A stretch of DNA of 64,000 nucleotides, taken from Candidatus Thiothrix anitrata (GTDB lineage: Bacteria; Pseudomonadota; Gammaproteobacteria; Thiotrichales; Thiotrichaceae). The notes beneath the pieces are model-generated. The model searched no databases and had not been told where the DNA came from. It saw only the letters and a program-made list of their open reading frames with translations. Shown one piece after another: positions 27,311-36,479 of this stretch. Positions within the stretch are counted from its first letter, which is position 1. Every line of letters starts with the position of its first letter. Location: the NCBI RefSeq assembly GCF_017901155.1, contig NZ_CP072800.1, positions 3,189,283 to 3,253,282 of the forward strand. The letters run 5' to 3'. A program made the translations under genes and the position numbers.

Positions 27311-29401
27311 ATGCAGGAAGATAACCCGCCATTTGATTTGGCTAACCCACAATACTATATCAATCGTGAACTCAGTCTATTGGCCTTCAACTGCCGTGTC
27401 CTTGAGTTAGCCCAAGATGCCAGCCTGCCCTTGCTGGAGCGTTTGAAATTTTTGTGCATTTCCAGCTCCAACCTTGACGAGTTTTTCGAGGTGCGCGTTG
27501 CCAGCCTCAAACAGCAACTGAGTCTGGAACTGACCTCCATCGGCGCGGATGCGTTATCCCCCACAGCGGCGTTGCAACGCATCCATGAAGTCACCCACGA
27601 TTTGGTGGATCGTCAATACAAGCTATTGAACGAAACACTGATTCCCGCGTTGAAACAAGAGCGCATCCACTTTGTCAGGCGCACCCATTGGGATGCCACC
27701 CAACGTGCTTGGCTGTCGGATTACTTTGACCGCGAATTGATGCCACTGCTCAGCCCGCTGGGGCTTGACCCGGCACATCCGTTCCCGAATGTGATTAACA
27801 AAAGCCTCAATTTCATTGTCAGCCTCAACGGTACGGATGCATTCGGGCGTGAAATTGACACCGCGATTGTGCAAGCACCACGCACGTTACCGCGCATTAT
27901 TCGCCTGCCAACAGCGATGGCTCCCAGTGAAAACAGTTTTGTGTTTTTGTCATCCATTTTACACGCCTTCATTGACCGCTTATTCCCTGAAATGATGGTG
28001 CTGGGGTGCTACCAATTCCGCCTGACCCGCAACAGCAATATGTATGTCGATGAGGAAGAAATCGACGATCTGTTACAAGCGATGCAAGGCGGCTTACCGC
28101 AGCGTAATCACGGTGCGGTGGTGCGATTGGAAGTGTCGGATCATTGCCCGCAAGACAATATCGACTACCTGCTGGAGCAATTCCAACTCAGCGCAGCGGA
28201 TGTTTACAACGTTAATGGCCCGGTAAATCTGAATCGGTTAATGGCTATTTGTGATCTGGCGGATCGCCCGGATTTACGTTTCCCGCCGTTTCGTCCCGCA
28301 CCTTCGTTGGTAGAACATCACCCGGATTTGTTTGCACGGATTCGCCAAGGCGATGTATTGCTGCATCATCCTTACCAAAGCTTCCAATCGGTGGTCGATT
28401 TTATTGCGCAAGCCGCCAAAGACCCGGAAGTTCTCGCGATTAAAATGACCTTGTACCGCACTGGTAAGCAATCCATTTTAGTGGAACACCTCGCACGGGC
28501 AGCGCGTGCTGGCAAAGAAGTTACCGTAGTGATGGAATTGCGGGCGCGATTTGATGAGGAAGCCAATATCGGCCTCACCAGTCAATTGCAACACGCCGGA
28601 GCGCACGTGGTTTACGGAGTGGTAGGTTACAAAACGCACGCCAAACTGTGTCTGGTGGTGCGTCGCGAAGCCGGTCGCTTACACCGTTACGCGCACCTCG
28701 GCACGGGCAATTACCACGCGGGAACCGCACGGCTTTACACCGATTTCGGGTTATTCACGGTTAATGCGGCGATTACCGAAGACTTGCATAAAATCTTCCA
28801 CATGCTCACCGGCTTGGGGCGCATCCACGATCTCAAGCATTTGCTGGCTTCACCGTTTACCTTGCACACCGCTGTGATTGCCAAAATTCAGCGCGAAATC
28901 GAACACGCCCGCGAAGGGAAAGCAGCCTTGATTCAGGCACGCATGAATTCCTTGATTGAACCGCAAGTCATTGAAGCACTGTATCAAGCCTCACAAGCAG
29001 GGGTGCAAGTGAATCTGATTGTGCGCGGCATTTGCTGCTTACGCCCCGGCATTCCCGGTGTGTCGACCAATATTCATGTGCGTTCGGTAATGGGACGGTT
29101 TTTGGAACATCCGCGTGTGTTTCATTTCCTGAATGACGGTGATGAGGAATTGTACTGTTCCAGTGCGGACTGGATGCCACGCAATTTCTTCCGGCGGGTG
29201 GAAGTCGCGTTTCCGATTTTGAATAAAAAGCTGCGCCAGCGCATTATGCATGAAGCGTTTGAATTGTACTTACAGGACAACACTCAAGCGTGGGAATTGC
29301 AGGCGGATGGGGCGTATATACGGCGCGAACCTGCACCGGACGAAGTAGCCTCAACAGCGCAACAACAATTGTTGCAACTGCTGAGTCCCAGCCACCTTTA
29401 A
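27311..29401 (+). CDS. ppk1: Polyphosphate kinase 1
   Basis: Membrane-associated enzyme that polymerises the gamma-phosphate of ATP into polyphosphate. From the ATG at 27311 the product has 696 residues, the usual length, and shows YYINRELSLLAFNCRVLE at the N-terminus. The catalytic histidine region is YKTHAKLCLVVRR, followed by HLGTGNYHAGTARLYTDFG and the second phospholipase D-like histidine segment near the C-terminus. The frame is open back to 27140, but that stretch holds a candidate Pho box and promoter, so I take the shorter start. Divergent from exbB. Confidence 0.95.
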   Translation: MQEDNPPFDLANPQYYINRELSLLAFNCRVLELAQDASLPLLERLKFLCISSSNLDEFFEVRVASLKQQLSLELTSIGADALSPTAALQRIHEVTHDLVDRQYKLLNETLIPALKQERIHFVRRTHWDATQRAWLSDYFDRELMPLLSPLGLDPAHPFPNVINKSLNFIVSLNGTDAFGREIDTAIVQAPRTLPRIIRLPTAMAPSENSFVFLSSILHAFIDRLFPEMMVLGCYQFRLTRNSNMYVDEEEIDDLLQAMQGGLPQRNHGAVVRLEVSDHCPQDNIDYLLEQFQLSAADVYNVNGPVNLNRLMAICDLADRPDLRFPPFRPAPSLVEHHPDLFARIRQGDVLLHHPYQSFQSVVDFIAQAAKDPEVLAIKMTLYRTGKQSILVEHLARAARAGKEVTVVMELRARFDEEANIGLTSQLQHAGAHVVYGVVGYKTHAKLCLVVRREAGRLHRYAHLGTGNYHAGTARLYTDFGLFTVNAAITEDLHKIFHMLTGLGRIHDLKHLLASPFTLHTAVIAKIQREIEHAREGKAALIQARMNSLIEPQVIEALYQASQAGVQVNLIVRGICCLRPGIPGVSTNIHVRSVMGRFLEHPRVFHFLNDGDEELYCSSADWMPRNFFRRVEVAFPILNKKLRQRIMHEAFELYLQDNTQAWELQADGAYIRREPAPDEVASTAQQQLLQLLSPSHL

Positions 29402-30096
29402 CGTTTGTAAAGGTGTGGGGCACGAGCGCGGTTAGTATTTAAGCCCGCCCGTCCCGGCTTTCCTGTCCCAAACGGTGATAAATATACTGAAGAAACCCGT
29501 CCGCCCGATTTACTGGAATACCCCCCGTTAGCACCCGCTACACCGCCCGCCGGTAATGGCACTGCCTCACCACTCAAGCGGTTATAAACCGTTAATACGC
29601 GGCGCACGTAATGCTGGGTTTCGTTATAAGGTGGAATACCTTTGTATTTATCAACTGCACCCTCGCCTGCGTTATAAGCAGCCAGTGACTTGTACAGATC
29701 ACCGTTGTAACGCTTCATCAGCCAACTCAGATAACGTGTGCCACCATGAATATTTTGGCTGGTATTAAACGCATCTGATACCCCGAAACGAGCCGCTGTT
29801 GCCGGAATCAATTGCATCAAACCTTGCGCACCTTTAGGAGACACCGCCGTGCTGTTGTAACAGGACTCCACCGCAATCACGGCTTTCACCATCGCCGCAT
29901 TAACCCCGTACTTATTGGCATAGGTATTAATGGATTCTAGGTGTGGGGTAGCTTTGCGCTCAATGCCCTCGGCATTGGTGCTGCCACAAACATGCATTGA
30001 ACGCTGTTTCACTGGCTCTTCGGTTGACGCTTGAGCAACGGACAACACACTGATACCGCATAAAACGGTGGAAAAAATCATCAGGAAACGCTTCAT
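29398..30096 (-). CDS. Lytic transglycosylase, SLT domain
   Basis: Periplasmic peptidoglycan-cleaving enzyme. The 232-residue product has a signal peptide (about 1-23) and an SLT domain with the catalytic glutamate in AVIAVESCYNSTAVSPKGAQ, then GLMQLIPATAARFGV and YLSWLMKRYNGDLYKSLAAY. The C-terminal 50 residues are basic, Gly/Ser-rich and probably disordered. It is convergent with ppk1, overlapping by 4 bases. Confidence 0.93.
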   Translation of the reverse strand: MKRFLMIFSTVLCGISVLSVAQASTEEPVKQRSMHVCGSTNAEGIERKATPHLESINTYANKYGVNAAMVKAVIAVESCYNSTAVSPKGAQGLMQLIPATAARFGVSDAFNTSQNIHGGTRYLSWLMKRYNGDLYKSLAAYNAGEGAVDKYKGIPPYNETQHYVRRVLTVYNRLSGEAVPLPAGGVAGANGGYSSKSGGRVSSVYLSPFGTGKPGRAGLNTNRARAPHLYKR

Positions 30097-30220
30097 GCGT
30101 TAATCTCCGCGCTAAAGACAGATAAATACATTAGCAAATACTGATACATTAGTCGTTATTTTTTAATGGAAGTTCCAAGAAGCATAGCACGACACCATGA
30201 AAAATGCGGTTCGCCAACGC

Positions 30221-30251
30221 AAAAAGGGAGTCACTGCGCACAGTAACTCCC
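30221..30251 (-). terminator. Rho-independent terminator of dapD
   Basis: Stem GGGAGT-c-ACTG / CAGT-a-ACTCCC with a four-base loop, followed on the reverse strand by TTTTTG, 24 bases after the dapD stop. Confidence 0.85.
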
Positions 30252-30274
30252 CTCTTAGTCAGTCCGAAAAAACC

Positions 30275-31108
30275 TTAGATGTCGCGTAACAGCTCGTTAA
30301 TGCCCACTTTGCTGCGGGTTTTCGCGTCAACTTTCTTGACGATAACGGCGCAATACAAGCTGTATTTACCATCGCTGGAAGGCAAGTTACCGGAAACCAC
30401 TACCGAACCTGCCGGAACACGCCCGTACATGACTTCGCCGGTTTCACGGTCATAAATGCGCGTGCTTTGACCGATGTAAACGCCCATTGAAATCACTGCG
30501 CCCTCTTCCACGATCACGCCTTCCACCACTTCGGAACGTGCGCCGATGAAGCAGTTGTCTTCGATAATGGTCGGACCTGCTTGCACTGGCTCTAACACGC
30601 CGCCGATGCCTACGCCGCCGGACAAATGCACGTTCTTGCCAATTTGTGCGCAAGAACCCACGGTTGCCCACGTATCCACCATCGTGCCGCTATCCACATA
30701 CGCGCCAATATTGACGTAAGACGGCATCAATACGCAGCCGGGAGCGATGTAAGAGCCACGACGCGCAATCGCATTCGGCACAACGCGAACGCCACCTGCG
30801 GCAAACTCATCCGCGCTCATGCCCGCAAATTTGGATGGCACTTTGTCGTAATACTGCGTGCAACCGCCATCCATCACTTCGTTATCGTTCAAACGGAAAG
30901 ACAACAACACGGCTTTTTTCAGCCACTGGTTCACTTCCCAGTTACCCACGCCATGCTGGGTAGCAATGCGCAATTTACCGGCATTCAGCAATTCCAGCGC
31001 GGCATTCACCGCTTCACGGGTTTTCGCGTCCGCATTGCGTGGGTTGATGTCGGCACGACGCTCGAACGCTTCTTCGATAATACTTTGTAATTCAGTAACT
31101 TCTGACAT
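30275..31108 (-). CDS. dapD: Tetrahydrodipicolinate N-succinyltransferase
   Basis: Succinyl-CoA-dependent step of the lysine/diaminopimelate pathway. The 277-residue protein starts [20 protein letters not shown] (ATG at 31108, after GGAG) and contains a left-handed beta-helix of hexapeptide repeats (about 105-240) with [20 protein letters not shown] and [15 protein letters not shown]. The upstream frame to 31171 has no family match and is left out. It lies 14 bases after dapC. Confidence 0.97.
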   Translation of the reverse strand: MSEVTELQSIIEEAFERRADINPRNADAKTREAVNAALELLNAGKLRIATQHGVGNWEVNQWLKKAVLLSFRLNDNEVMDGGCTQYYDKVPSKFAGMSADEFAAGGVRVVPNAIARRGSYIAPGCVLMPSYVNIGAYVDSGTMVDTWATVGSCAQIGKNVHLSGGVGIGGVLEPVQAGPTIIEDNCFIGARSEVVEGVIVEEGAVISMGVYIGQSTRIYDRETGEVMYGRVPAGSVVVSGNLPSSDGKYSLYCAVIVKKVDAKTRSKVGINELLRDI

Positions 31109-31122
31109 TTTAATCTCCATAG

Positions 31123-32316
31123 TTAAAGGGTTTCGACCACGTGCCGGATACGTCCAGCCGCTTCGATACAAGCTTCCAGCGAAGCCACCAGCGCAAGGCG
31201 CACCCGCCCTGCCCCCGGATTCAGCCCATCGGCTTCGCGTGATAAATAACTACCCGGAACCACATTCACATGTGCTCGTGCGAATAATTCACGGGTAAAG
31301 GTTGCGTCATCTACCGGCGTTTGCGGCCACAAATAAAAACCAGCAGCAGGCATTGCTACTGCCATGACTGGCGCGAGTATTTCCATCACTGCCGTGAATT
31401 TTTGTCGGTATAATTCGCGATTGAGCAATACGTGCGCTTCATCATTCCAAGCAGCGGCACTCGCAACCTGAAACGGCGGCGGCATCGCACAACCGTGATA
31501 GGTGCGATACAGCAAGAACTGTTGTAACACATCCGCATCACCTGCCACGAATCCTGAGCGCATTCCCGGTGCATTAGAACGCTTCGACAAGCTATGAAAT
31601 ACCACACAACGCTTCCAAGTGGTATTCCCCATTTGTGCGGCGGCCTGTAACAAACCGGCTGGCGGCTGAGTTTCATCGACATACAACTCGGAATAGCACT
31701 CGTCCGAAGCGACGATAAAATCATACTGTTCCGCCAAACGTAATACCTGTTGCAAGGTTTCCAGCGGCATCACCGCGCCAGTCGGATTACCGGGGCTGCA
31801 AATGTACAAAAGCTGGCAACGTTGCCACACTTCAGGCTCTACCGCTGCGAAATCCGGGATAAAACCGTTCTCTTGGGTACAATTGAGAAACACCGGTTGC
31901 GCACCAGCCAAAAGTGCCGCACCTTCGTAAATCTGATAAAACGGGTTGGGCATCACCACACTAGCATCTGCTGAGCGTTTCACCACCGCTTGTGCAAACG
32001 CAAACAACGCTTCACGCGTGCCATTCACCGGCAATACATGCCGCTCAACATCCACACTCCCCATAGGCAACTGAAAACGGCGTGTCAGCCATCCGGCAAT
32101 TGCTTCACGCAAACCCGGATTACCTTTGGTCAATGGGTAATTCGCCAAACCCGCCATGTTAGCTTTAATCGCTTCATGGATAAAATCCGGGGTCGGGTGT
32201 TTAGGTTCGCCCATTGCCAGCGATACCATAGGCAATGCTGGCGGCGTAATACCGTTGAGTAATGCGCGAATACGCTCAAAGGGGTAAGGTTGCAAACGGG
32301 CAAGATCAGGATTCAT
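31123..32316 (-). CDS. dapC: Succinyldiaminopimelate transaminase
   Basis: PLP enzyme acting directly after DapD in lysine synthesis. The product (397 residues) starts [20 protein letters not shown], the DapC hallmark. It has [15 protein letters not shown], the NPT motif in [13 protein letters not shown], the PLP-lysine region [19 protein letters not shown], and an aminotransferase C-terminus. The adjacent dapD supports DapC over other class I aminotransferases. The ribosome site is weak. Confidence 0.93.
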   Translation of the reverse strand: MNPDLARLQPYPFERIRALLNGITPPALPMVSLAMGEPKHPTPDFIHEAIKANMAGLANYPLTKGNPGLREAIAGWLTRRFQLPMGSVDVERHVLPVNGTREALFAFAQAVVKRSADASVVMPNPFYQIYEGAALLAGAQPVFLNCTQENGFIPDFAAVEPEVWQRCQLLYICSPGNPTGAVMPLETLQQVLRLAEQYDFIVASDECYSELYVDETQPPAGLLQAAAQMGNTTWKRCVVFHSLSKRSNAPGMRSGFVAGDADVLQQFLLYRTYHGCAMPPPFQVASAAAWNDEAHVLLNRELYRQKFTAVMEILAPVMAVAMPAAGFYLWPQTPVDDATFTRELFARAHVNVVPGSYLSREADGLNPGAGRVRLALVASLEACIEAAGRIRHVVETL

Positions 32317-32370
32317 ACGCAGTGGTGTTTCCGATGATTCACAGCAAAATTGCGAGTATACCTGAAAACG

Positions 32371-32395
32371 AAAAAGCCCCAAACAGGGGCTTTTT
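32371..32395 (-). terminator. Terminator of the cytochrome lipoprotein gene
   Basis: Stem AAAAAGCCCC / GGGGCTTTTT with a five-base loop, 25 bases after the stop of the reverse-strand gene; T runs on both sides. Confidence 0.88.
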
Positions 32396-32419
32396 CTAAA
32401 GCGAGCGATAGCTCATGGA

Positions 32420-33109
32420 TTACTTAGATTGAGCAACCATGAAATCAACCGCAGCTTTCACTTCCGCATCAGACAGCGCAGGGTTGCCGCCTTTTGCTGG
32501 CATTGCGCCCTTACCATTCAGCGACGTGGCGTACATTGCATCATTACCTGTCGCAATACGTGGTGCCCAAGCCGCTTTATCACCCAACTTCGGTGCGCCA
32601 GCCACGCCGGAATCATGGCAGCTAAAGCACAATCCTTTATAAACTTTCTCACCGTTTACTGCACCGACTGCCTGTGTAGCATCTGCCGCAGTCTGAGCCG
32701 CAGCATCAGCGGTTTGCGCTGCTGCATCGCCAGTTGCTGTAGCCGCAGAATCTACTGCCTTAGTAGTTGCATCGCCCGCTGCTTTCGCTGCATCAGCCGC
32801 TGCTTGAGTCGCAGAATCAGCCGCTTGCGTTGCCGCTGTGCCTGCTGCTTTTGCTGCATCGCCCATTGCAGTTGCCGCGCTATTAGCCGCGTCAGTCATT
32901 GCAGTCATTGGGTTGCTACTAGGCGCAGGGGCTGGGGCTGCCGCAGGAGCAGCCGCTGGAGCTGCTTGTGCCGGGGCTGCAGCTTGCTCAGCTGGCTTCG
33001 CTTCTTCAGCTTTTGGAGCTTCAGCTTTAGGTGCTTCTGTCTCATTACAACCAGTTAATACGCCTAAAGCCAGAAATAGTGCGGAAACGCTAACAACGAT
33101 TTTTTTCAT
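32420..33109 (-). CDS. c-type cytochrome lipoprotein with long Ala-rich helical region
   Basis: A 229-residue electron carrier. The lipoprotein signal has lipobox LTGC (about 18-21). A Pro/Ala-rich stretch follows (about 25-65). Then come about 80 residues of near-repeats of the type AAKAAGTAATQAADSATQAA (about 70-150), predicted to be an amphipathic helix. Last is a class I cytochrome c domain (about 150-229) with the haem site CFSCH and methionine ligand region NGKGAMPAKGG, like cytochrome c5. Probably tethered to the outer membrane and facing the periplasm. AGGAG precedes the ATG. It is a single gene. Confidence 0.9.
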   Translation of the reverse strand: MKKIVVSVSALFLALGVLTGCNETEAPKAEAPKAEEAKPAEQAAAPAQAAPAAAPAAAPAPAPSSNPMTAMTDAANSAATAMGDAAKAAGTAATQAADSATQAAADAAKAAGDATTKAVDSAATATGDAAAQTADAAAQTAADATQAVGAVNGEKVYKGLCFSCHDSGVAGAPKLGDKAAWAPRIATGNDAMYATSLNGKGAMPAKGGNPALSDAEVKAAVDFMVAQSK

Positions 33110-33273
33110 AATATGACTCTCCTAATTTGAAACAACGTGAAGTTTTACTTAATTTATGGGTGAGTCATCGTAAATGAGCGGTATAACTATGTCAATTCAA
33201 ACTTTTACAAGGCACTTGAGTCTCATCCGTTAGGGAATTATGCTCTCACTTTAATCAAAACACGACTGACACC

Positions 33274-33714
33274 ATGACCGATTCACACCCTTACCTACAG
33301 ACTTTTCGTGGCTCTTTTATGGGCGTATTACGCTGGCATCAATTAGATCATTTATGGGAACAAGTGCGGGCAGATTCACAAGCATGGTACGTCTACGCCG
33401 TTGGTGAGGAGCCGCCCACTCAAGCTTTAAACGGCGATGCGCTCCATAGAGTGGTGCAGGAACTTGATGCATTATTACGCCAAGAACACGCGGAAGATTA
33501 CTGCGGAATCGTCTACACTGATAGCATGAATCATCCAACCTACATCAAGGTCTTTGACCCCAACAACCTTGGCTCGACTTGTGGCTCTAGCGGCAACCCG
33601 CCACTGCCCGGTTGGATACTTTCACACATGCAACCGATTAACCTGCCAGCAGCCCTACCACAACCCGGTAACCGGCGACGTTGGTGGCAAAAACTCTTCA
33701 GCCATGCTCACTAA
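33274..33714 (+). CDS. Conserved protein of unknown function
   Basis: A 146-residue soluble protein without signal peptide or membrane segment. It has distinctive stretches GSFMGVLRWHQLDHLWEQVR, WYVYAVGEEPP, EDYCGIVYTD and IKVFDPNNLGSTCGSSG-NPPLPGWILS. I recall similar proteins in other sulfur-oxidising gammaproteobacteria but no assigned function. No clear ribosome site. The next gene starts within its last codons or 1 base after it. Confidence 0.75.
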   Translation: MTDSHPYLQTFRGSFMGVLRWHQLDHLWEQVRADSQAWYVYAVGEEPPTQALNGDALHRVVQELDALLRQEHAEDYCGIVYTDSMNHPTYIKVFDPNNLGSTCGSSGNPPLPGWILSHMQPINLPAALPQPGNRRRWWQKLFSHAH

Positions 33715-33973
33715 AATGAACCATTACCTCATCCGCGTCTGCTGCGCCTGCTTACTATGCGGCGTAGCGCAATTCAGTTACGCACAAGAAACAAGCAATA
33801 ACATCCTCCAAGCCGATTTACAGAAAATTCTGCAAGAGCTACAACAACTTGAACAAGAAAACATACGGCTAGAACAAGCCCTTCAGGAAGCTCTCGAAGC
33901 TAATCAGGCATTGGATGCGGAAATCGAAAAAATCCGCCCCGAAGTCGCAAGCTTACCGCTACCACCGCAGTAA
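33704..33973 (+). CDS. Small exported coiled-coil protein
   Basis: An 89-residue product with a signal peptide (about 5-27, VCCACLLCGVAQFSYA) and a mature part that is one heptad-patterned coiled coil (about 35-78, LQKILQELQQLEQENIRLEQ and onward). No family recognised. The ATG at 33704 overlaps the upstream stop; an ATG at 33716 is equally possible. The frame is open further upstream, but that part is antisense-like noise within the preceding gene. Confidence 0.65.
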   Translation: MLTKMNHYLIRVCCACLLCGVAQFSYAQETSNNILQADLQKILQELQQLEQENIRLEQALQEALEANQALDAEIEKIRPEVASLPLPPQ

Positions 33974-33977
33974 AGTG

Positions 33978-35201
33978 TCACTGCCCGCGCTTAAGCTGGC
34001 GAATCAGGAAACGTGCCGGATGCAATTGCTGATAAAGCGTTGCCTGCACCGGTAACGGCTCCCCCGTCAGCACTGCCGCGAGTAACGCCGCGCTCAAGCC
34101 ACTGGTGGTTAAACCCCGCGAACCAAACCCCGCCGCAATGAACACATTCGGCTGGTACTGTGCCTGCGGGTAATGCTGACGCGGATTGCCGTAACGTAAT
34201 GGCGCATACGCTTGCTGAAAAAATTCCAGATCCGGCAATGCCCCGACCACAGGATAACGGTCGGGTGTCGTCATGCGCACCGCCGCGTGACTGCTGGTTA
34301 TCGCGCCTAAACTATCGGCAAAATCCGGCAAGTAATCCCGCAATTGCTGCGTATTGACGGCATCTGCCGCTGCATTTAACACCGGCTCATGCTGATTGCG
34401 CACAAACGTTGCCCCGAAAATATGCTGCCCCGCCACTGATGGGGTTAAATAACCTTCATGCCCTAAGGTTGTCTTTAAGCGTGCACTGGCTGGCGACGCA
34501 GCCGCTGCACTGGTTTGCCCCATGACTGGCTGGAAAGGCAAAAATGCGGTTTGCGCCCAACGATCGGCTTCACGTCCACTGGCAATGATAGTAATGCCCT
34601 CACCCGCCAGCGTGGTGCTATCCGATAAAGTACGCACTTCAATGCGGTCATGCGCCACCAATGCCGCACACAGACTCGCGGGATTTACCCAACCGGCTTG
34701 CGGAAAATAACTCGCCCCCGTAGTCAGCGGAATCCCTGCTAACGCCGAAGCTGTGGATGCATCCACAATCTGCACAAAATCAGCCGGAAACGCACGCTTT
34801 GCAATGGCTTGTTGACGGGCGGCTTCACGCGGCTCATGTGCTAATTGCAATGCTCCGCACTGCGCCCATTCCACCGTATGCCCAGCCTGTTCGAGTTGCC
34901 GCAATTGTTTTAGCGCGTACACGAATGCCTGACAGTAAAAGGCTTCGCCCCAACTGGATTCGGCGGTCATTTTAGGGAGTAATACCCCCGCACGATTACC
35001 CGATGCTTCCGTCGCAAGGCGCGAATGACGTTCCAACAACGTGACATACCAACCGCGTTCCGCCAAGGCGTGGGCGATTTGACAACCAGCGACACCCCCT
35101 CCGACAACTGTCGCCAGTTTCGAGTTAGTCACCTGTGGTAATGCAAACCAAGGCGCAATCGCATCTGATGTTTGTTGCGCAATACTCAACCAACGTTGCA
35201 T
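33978..35201 (-). CDS. mnmC: MnmC C-terminal FAD oxidoreductase domain as a stand-alone protein
   Basis: The MnmC2 domain removes the carboxymethyl group of cmnm5(s2)U34 in tRNA using FAD. The 407-residue product has a dinucleotide-binding motif VVGGGVAGCQIAHALAERG (about 32-50), the following acidic strand end LLERH, ATEASGNRAGVLLPKM and a C-terminal FGSRGLTTSGLSAALLA. The N-terminal methyltransferase half (MnmC1) of the bifunctional E. coli enzyme is missing. The linker motif PWFALP remains at the start, suggesting loss or separate encoding of the first half. Start at the ATG at 35201. Confidence 0.88.
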   Translation of the reverse strand: MQRWLSIAQQTSDAIAPWFALPQVTNSKLATVVGGGVAGCQIAHALAERGWYVTLLERHSRLATEASGNRAGVLLPKMTAESSWGEAFYCQAFVYALKQLRQLEQAGHTVEWAQCGALQLAHEPREAARQQAIAKRAFPADFVQIVDASTASALAGIPLTTGASYFPQAGWVNPASLCAALVAHDRIEVRTLSDSTTLAGEGITIIASGREADRWAQTAFLPFQPVMGQTSAAAASPASARLKTTLGHEGYLTPSVAGQHIFGATFVRNQHEPVLNAAADAVNTQQLRDYLPDFADSLGAITSSHAAVRMTTPDRYPVVGALPDLEFFQQAYAPLRYGNPRQHYPQAQYQPNVFIAAGFGSRGLTTSGLSAALLAAVLTGEPLPVQATLYQQLHPARFLIRQLKRGQ

Positions 35202-35423
35202 CAATTTATTATCCTGTCATCACGATATTGCACGCTTGTTTATTTTTCATTCAATTCCTAAAAATCGAAAAAATGGTTTGGAGTTTTTTCTACAGCTTCA
35301 ACCGTCTGAATTGACGGGCGCGGCGGGGAGTAAATTGTGCGAAGTCGCGGGCTGTCACCGAGTCCGTCGTCGACACACTCGTTAGATTTGTGAAAGATAT
35401 ATAAATATTATATAAAATCCACT

Positions 35424-35717
35424 TTAATCAAATTTCTGACTCACCGCATTAAATGACCCGTGTCTTTTAATAAGATTATCAATTTGATCTTTGGAGGTGT
35501 ATGATAGCCACTGATTTATTCTGTTGCTAAATTCTGGGTAGAGGTCGGCATCATTCTCGGTTAGTCCTATATTGTATTTGTCATGAATATCCCATTTATG
35601 GGTCAGTCCATAGCGTGGAGTAACCTTTCTTATAGAAAAGTGCTTCTTCTTCAACATTTTTACCTTTGATATTTCTACCATTGTTAAAAAAACAAGCTGC
35701 GTTAAGATTCTCTTCAT
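35424..35717 (-). CDS. Small hypothetical protein in AT-rich island
   Basis: A 97-residue frame, lysine-rich and without recognised domain. The middle part KHFSIRKVTPRYGLTHKWDI and the end SKDQIDNLIKRHGSFNAVSQKFD look like soluble protein. Base composition is clearly more AT-rich than the neighbouring housekeeping genes, suggesting acquisition. It may be a fragment of a larger gene together with the next one upstream. Confidence 0.45.
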   Translation of the reverse strand: MKRILTQLVFLTMVEISKVKMLKKKHFSIRKVTPRYGLTHKWDIHDKYNIGLTENDADLYPEFSNRINQWLSYTSKDQIDNLIKRHGSFNAVSQKFD

Positions 35718-35843
35718 TTTTGCTTTCGCAAGCTATTCTTTAATGGCAGAGTTCTGATTCCAGCTAAGTACGGATCGTCATCTATTGTTAAACCAGCATC
35801 TTAATCGTGGTTTCCATAAAGTTTCTGATCACTTATTGTAATA

Positions 35844-36104
35844 TCACCTCAAAGTAATTGCATATGGATCAATTCCTTTAGGAAGTGTACTCAAGTGCTT
35901 CATTTGTTCTATTTTTTTTGATGTTTCATGGAGTATCATCTGAAGGCATACTTCCAAATCTTTTAGCATGTAATAGCATGAGTTGAAAATATCTTGGTGT
36001 TTTAAAGATTGCTCTTTAAATTTTTTAAAACTTCTCTTATCTTCAGTATATAAAAATATAGCAATTGATATGAATATTAATATTGGCAATATAATCAATG
36101 TCAT
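35844..36104 (-). CDS. Small single-span membrane protein in AT-rich island
   Basis: An 86-residue frame with one N-terminal membrane segment (about 2-20, LIILPILIFISIAIFLY) and a lysine-rich helical cytoplasmic part (FKKFKEQSLKHQDIFNSCYY). No family recognised. AT-rich, no clear ribosome site. The separation from the frame at 35717 by about 125 bases makes a common origin possible but unproved. Confidence 0.45.
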   Translation of the reverse strand: MTLIILPILIFISIAIFLYTEDKRSFKKFKEQSLKHQDIFNSCYYMLKDLEVCLQMILHETSKKIEQMKHLSTLPKGIDPYAITLR

Positions 36105-36332
36105 TATTTAACAGCCTTTGAATTTACGGTGATTGTAAAAATCTAACAGTTTATCAGGCGAAAGCCATGTCTAACAGGCTATCCGAAAATAGCCATCAGG
36201 AAATGGAGACATCTGTGCTACGCAGTAACTAGTTGTCATCATGAGTATTTCCCCGTTTGCTAATCAATTGTTCAGGATTGTACAACCGATGAACGGTGGA
36301 TGCATTACTTTTGCTGAATTCGTGACGCTTAT
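36105..36332. other. Intergenic region of accessory island
   Basis: About 230 bases between the membrane-protein frame and repeat copy A. No coding sequence, RNA or mobile-element ends seen. Confidence 0.4.
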
Positions 36333-36479
36333 CCGCGTCGCTCCGCTCTTTTCCAAAGGAGGGAGTAAGATTTCGTATCTTATTAATTTCGTAAAAATTT
36401 ATTCAGCCTCCCCCTTTGAAAAAGGGGGATTGAGGGGGGTTTTCTTCTTCCTTAGCGGCTAGGCGGAGCTTGGGTTTGC
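36333..36479. repeat. 147-bp direct repeat, copy A
   Basis: Matches copy B at 37407-37553 over 147 bp with about nine mismatches and no gaps. Contains the palindromic CCCCCTTT-g-AAAAAGGGGG followed by ATTGAGGGGG. Its right end is a copy of the last codons of tyrA. It overlaps the 3' end of the orphan antitoxin-like gene. Confidence 0.9.

Noticed and set aside
32429-33058. Long Cys/Ser-rich open frame on the forward strand
   Set aside because: It is exactly antisense to the Ala-rich repeats of the cytochrome lipoprotein; GC-biased Ala codons create open antisense frames.
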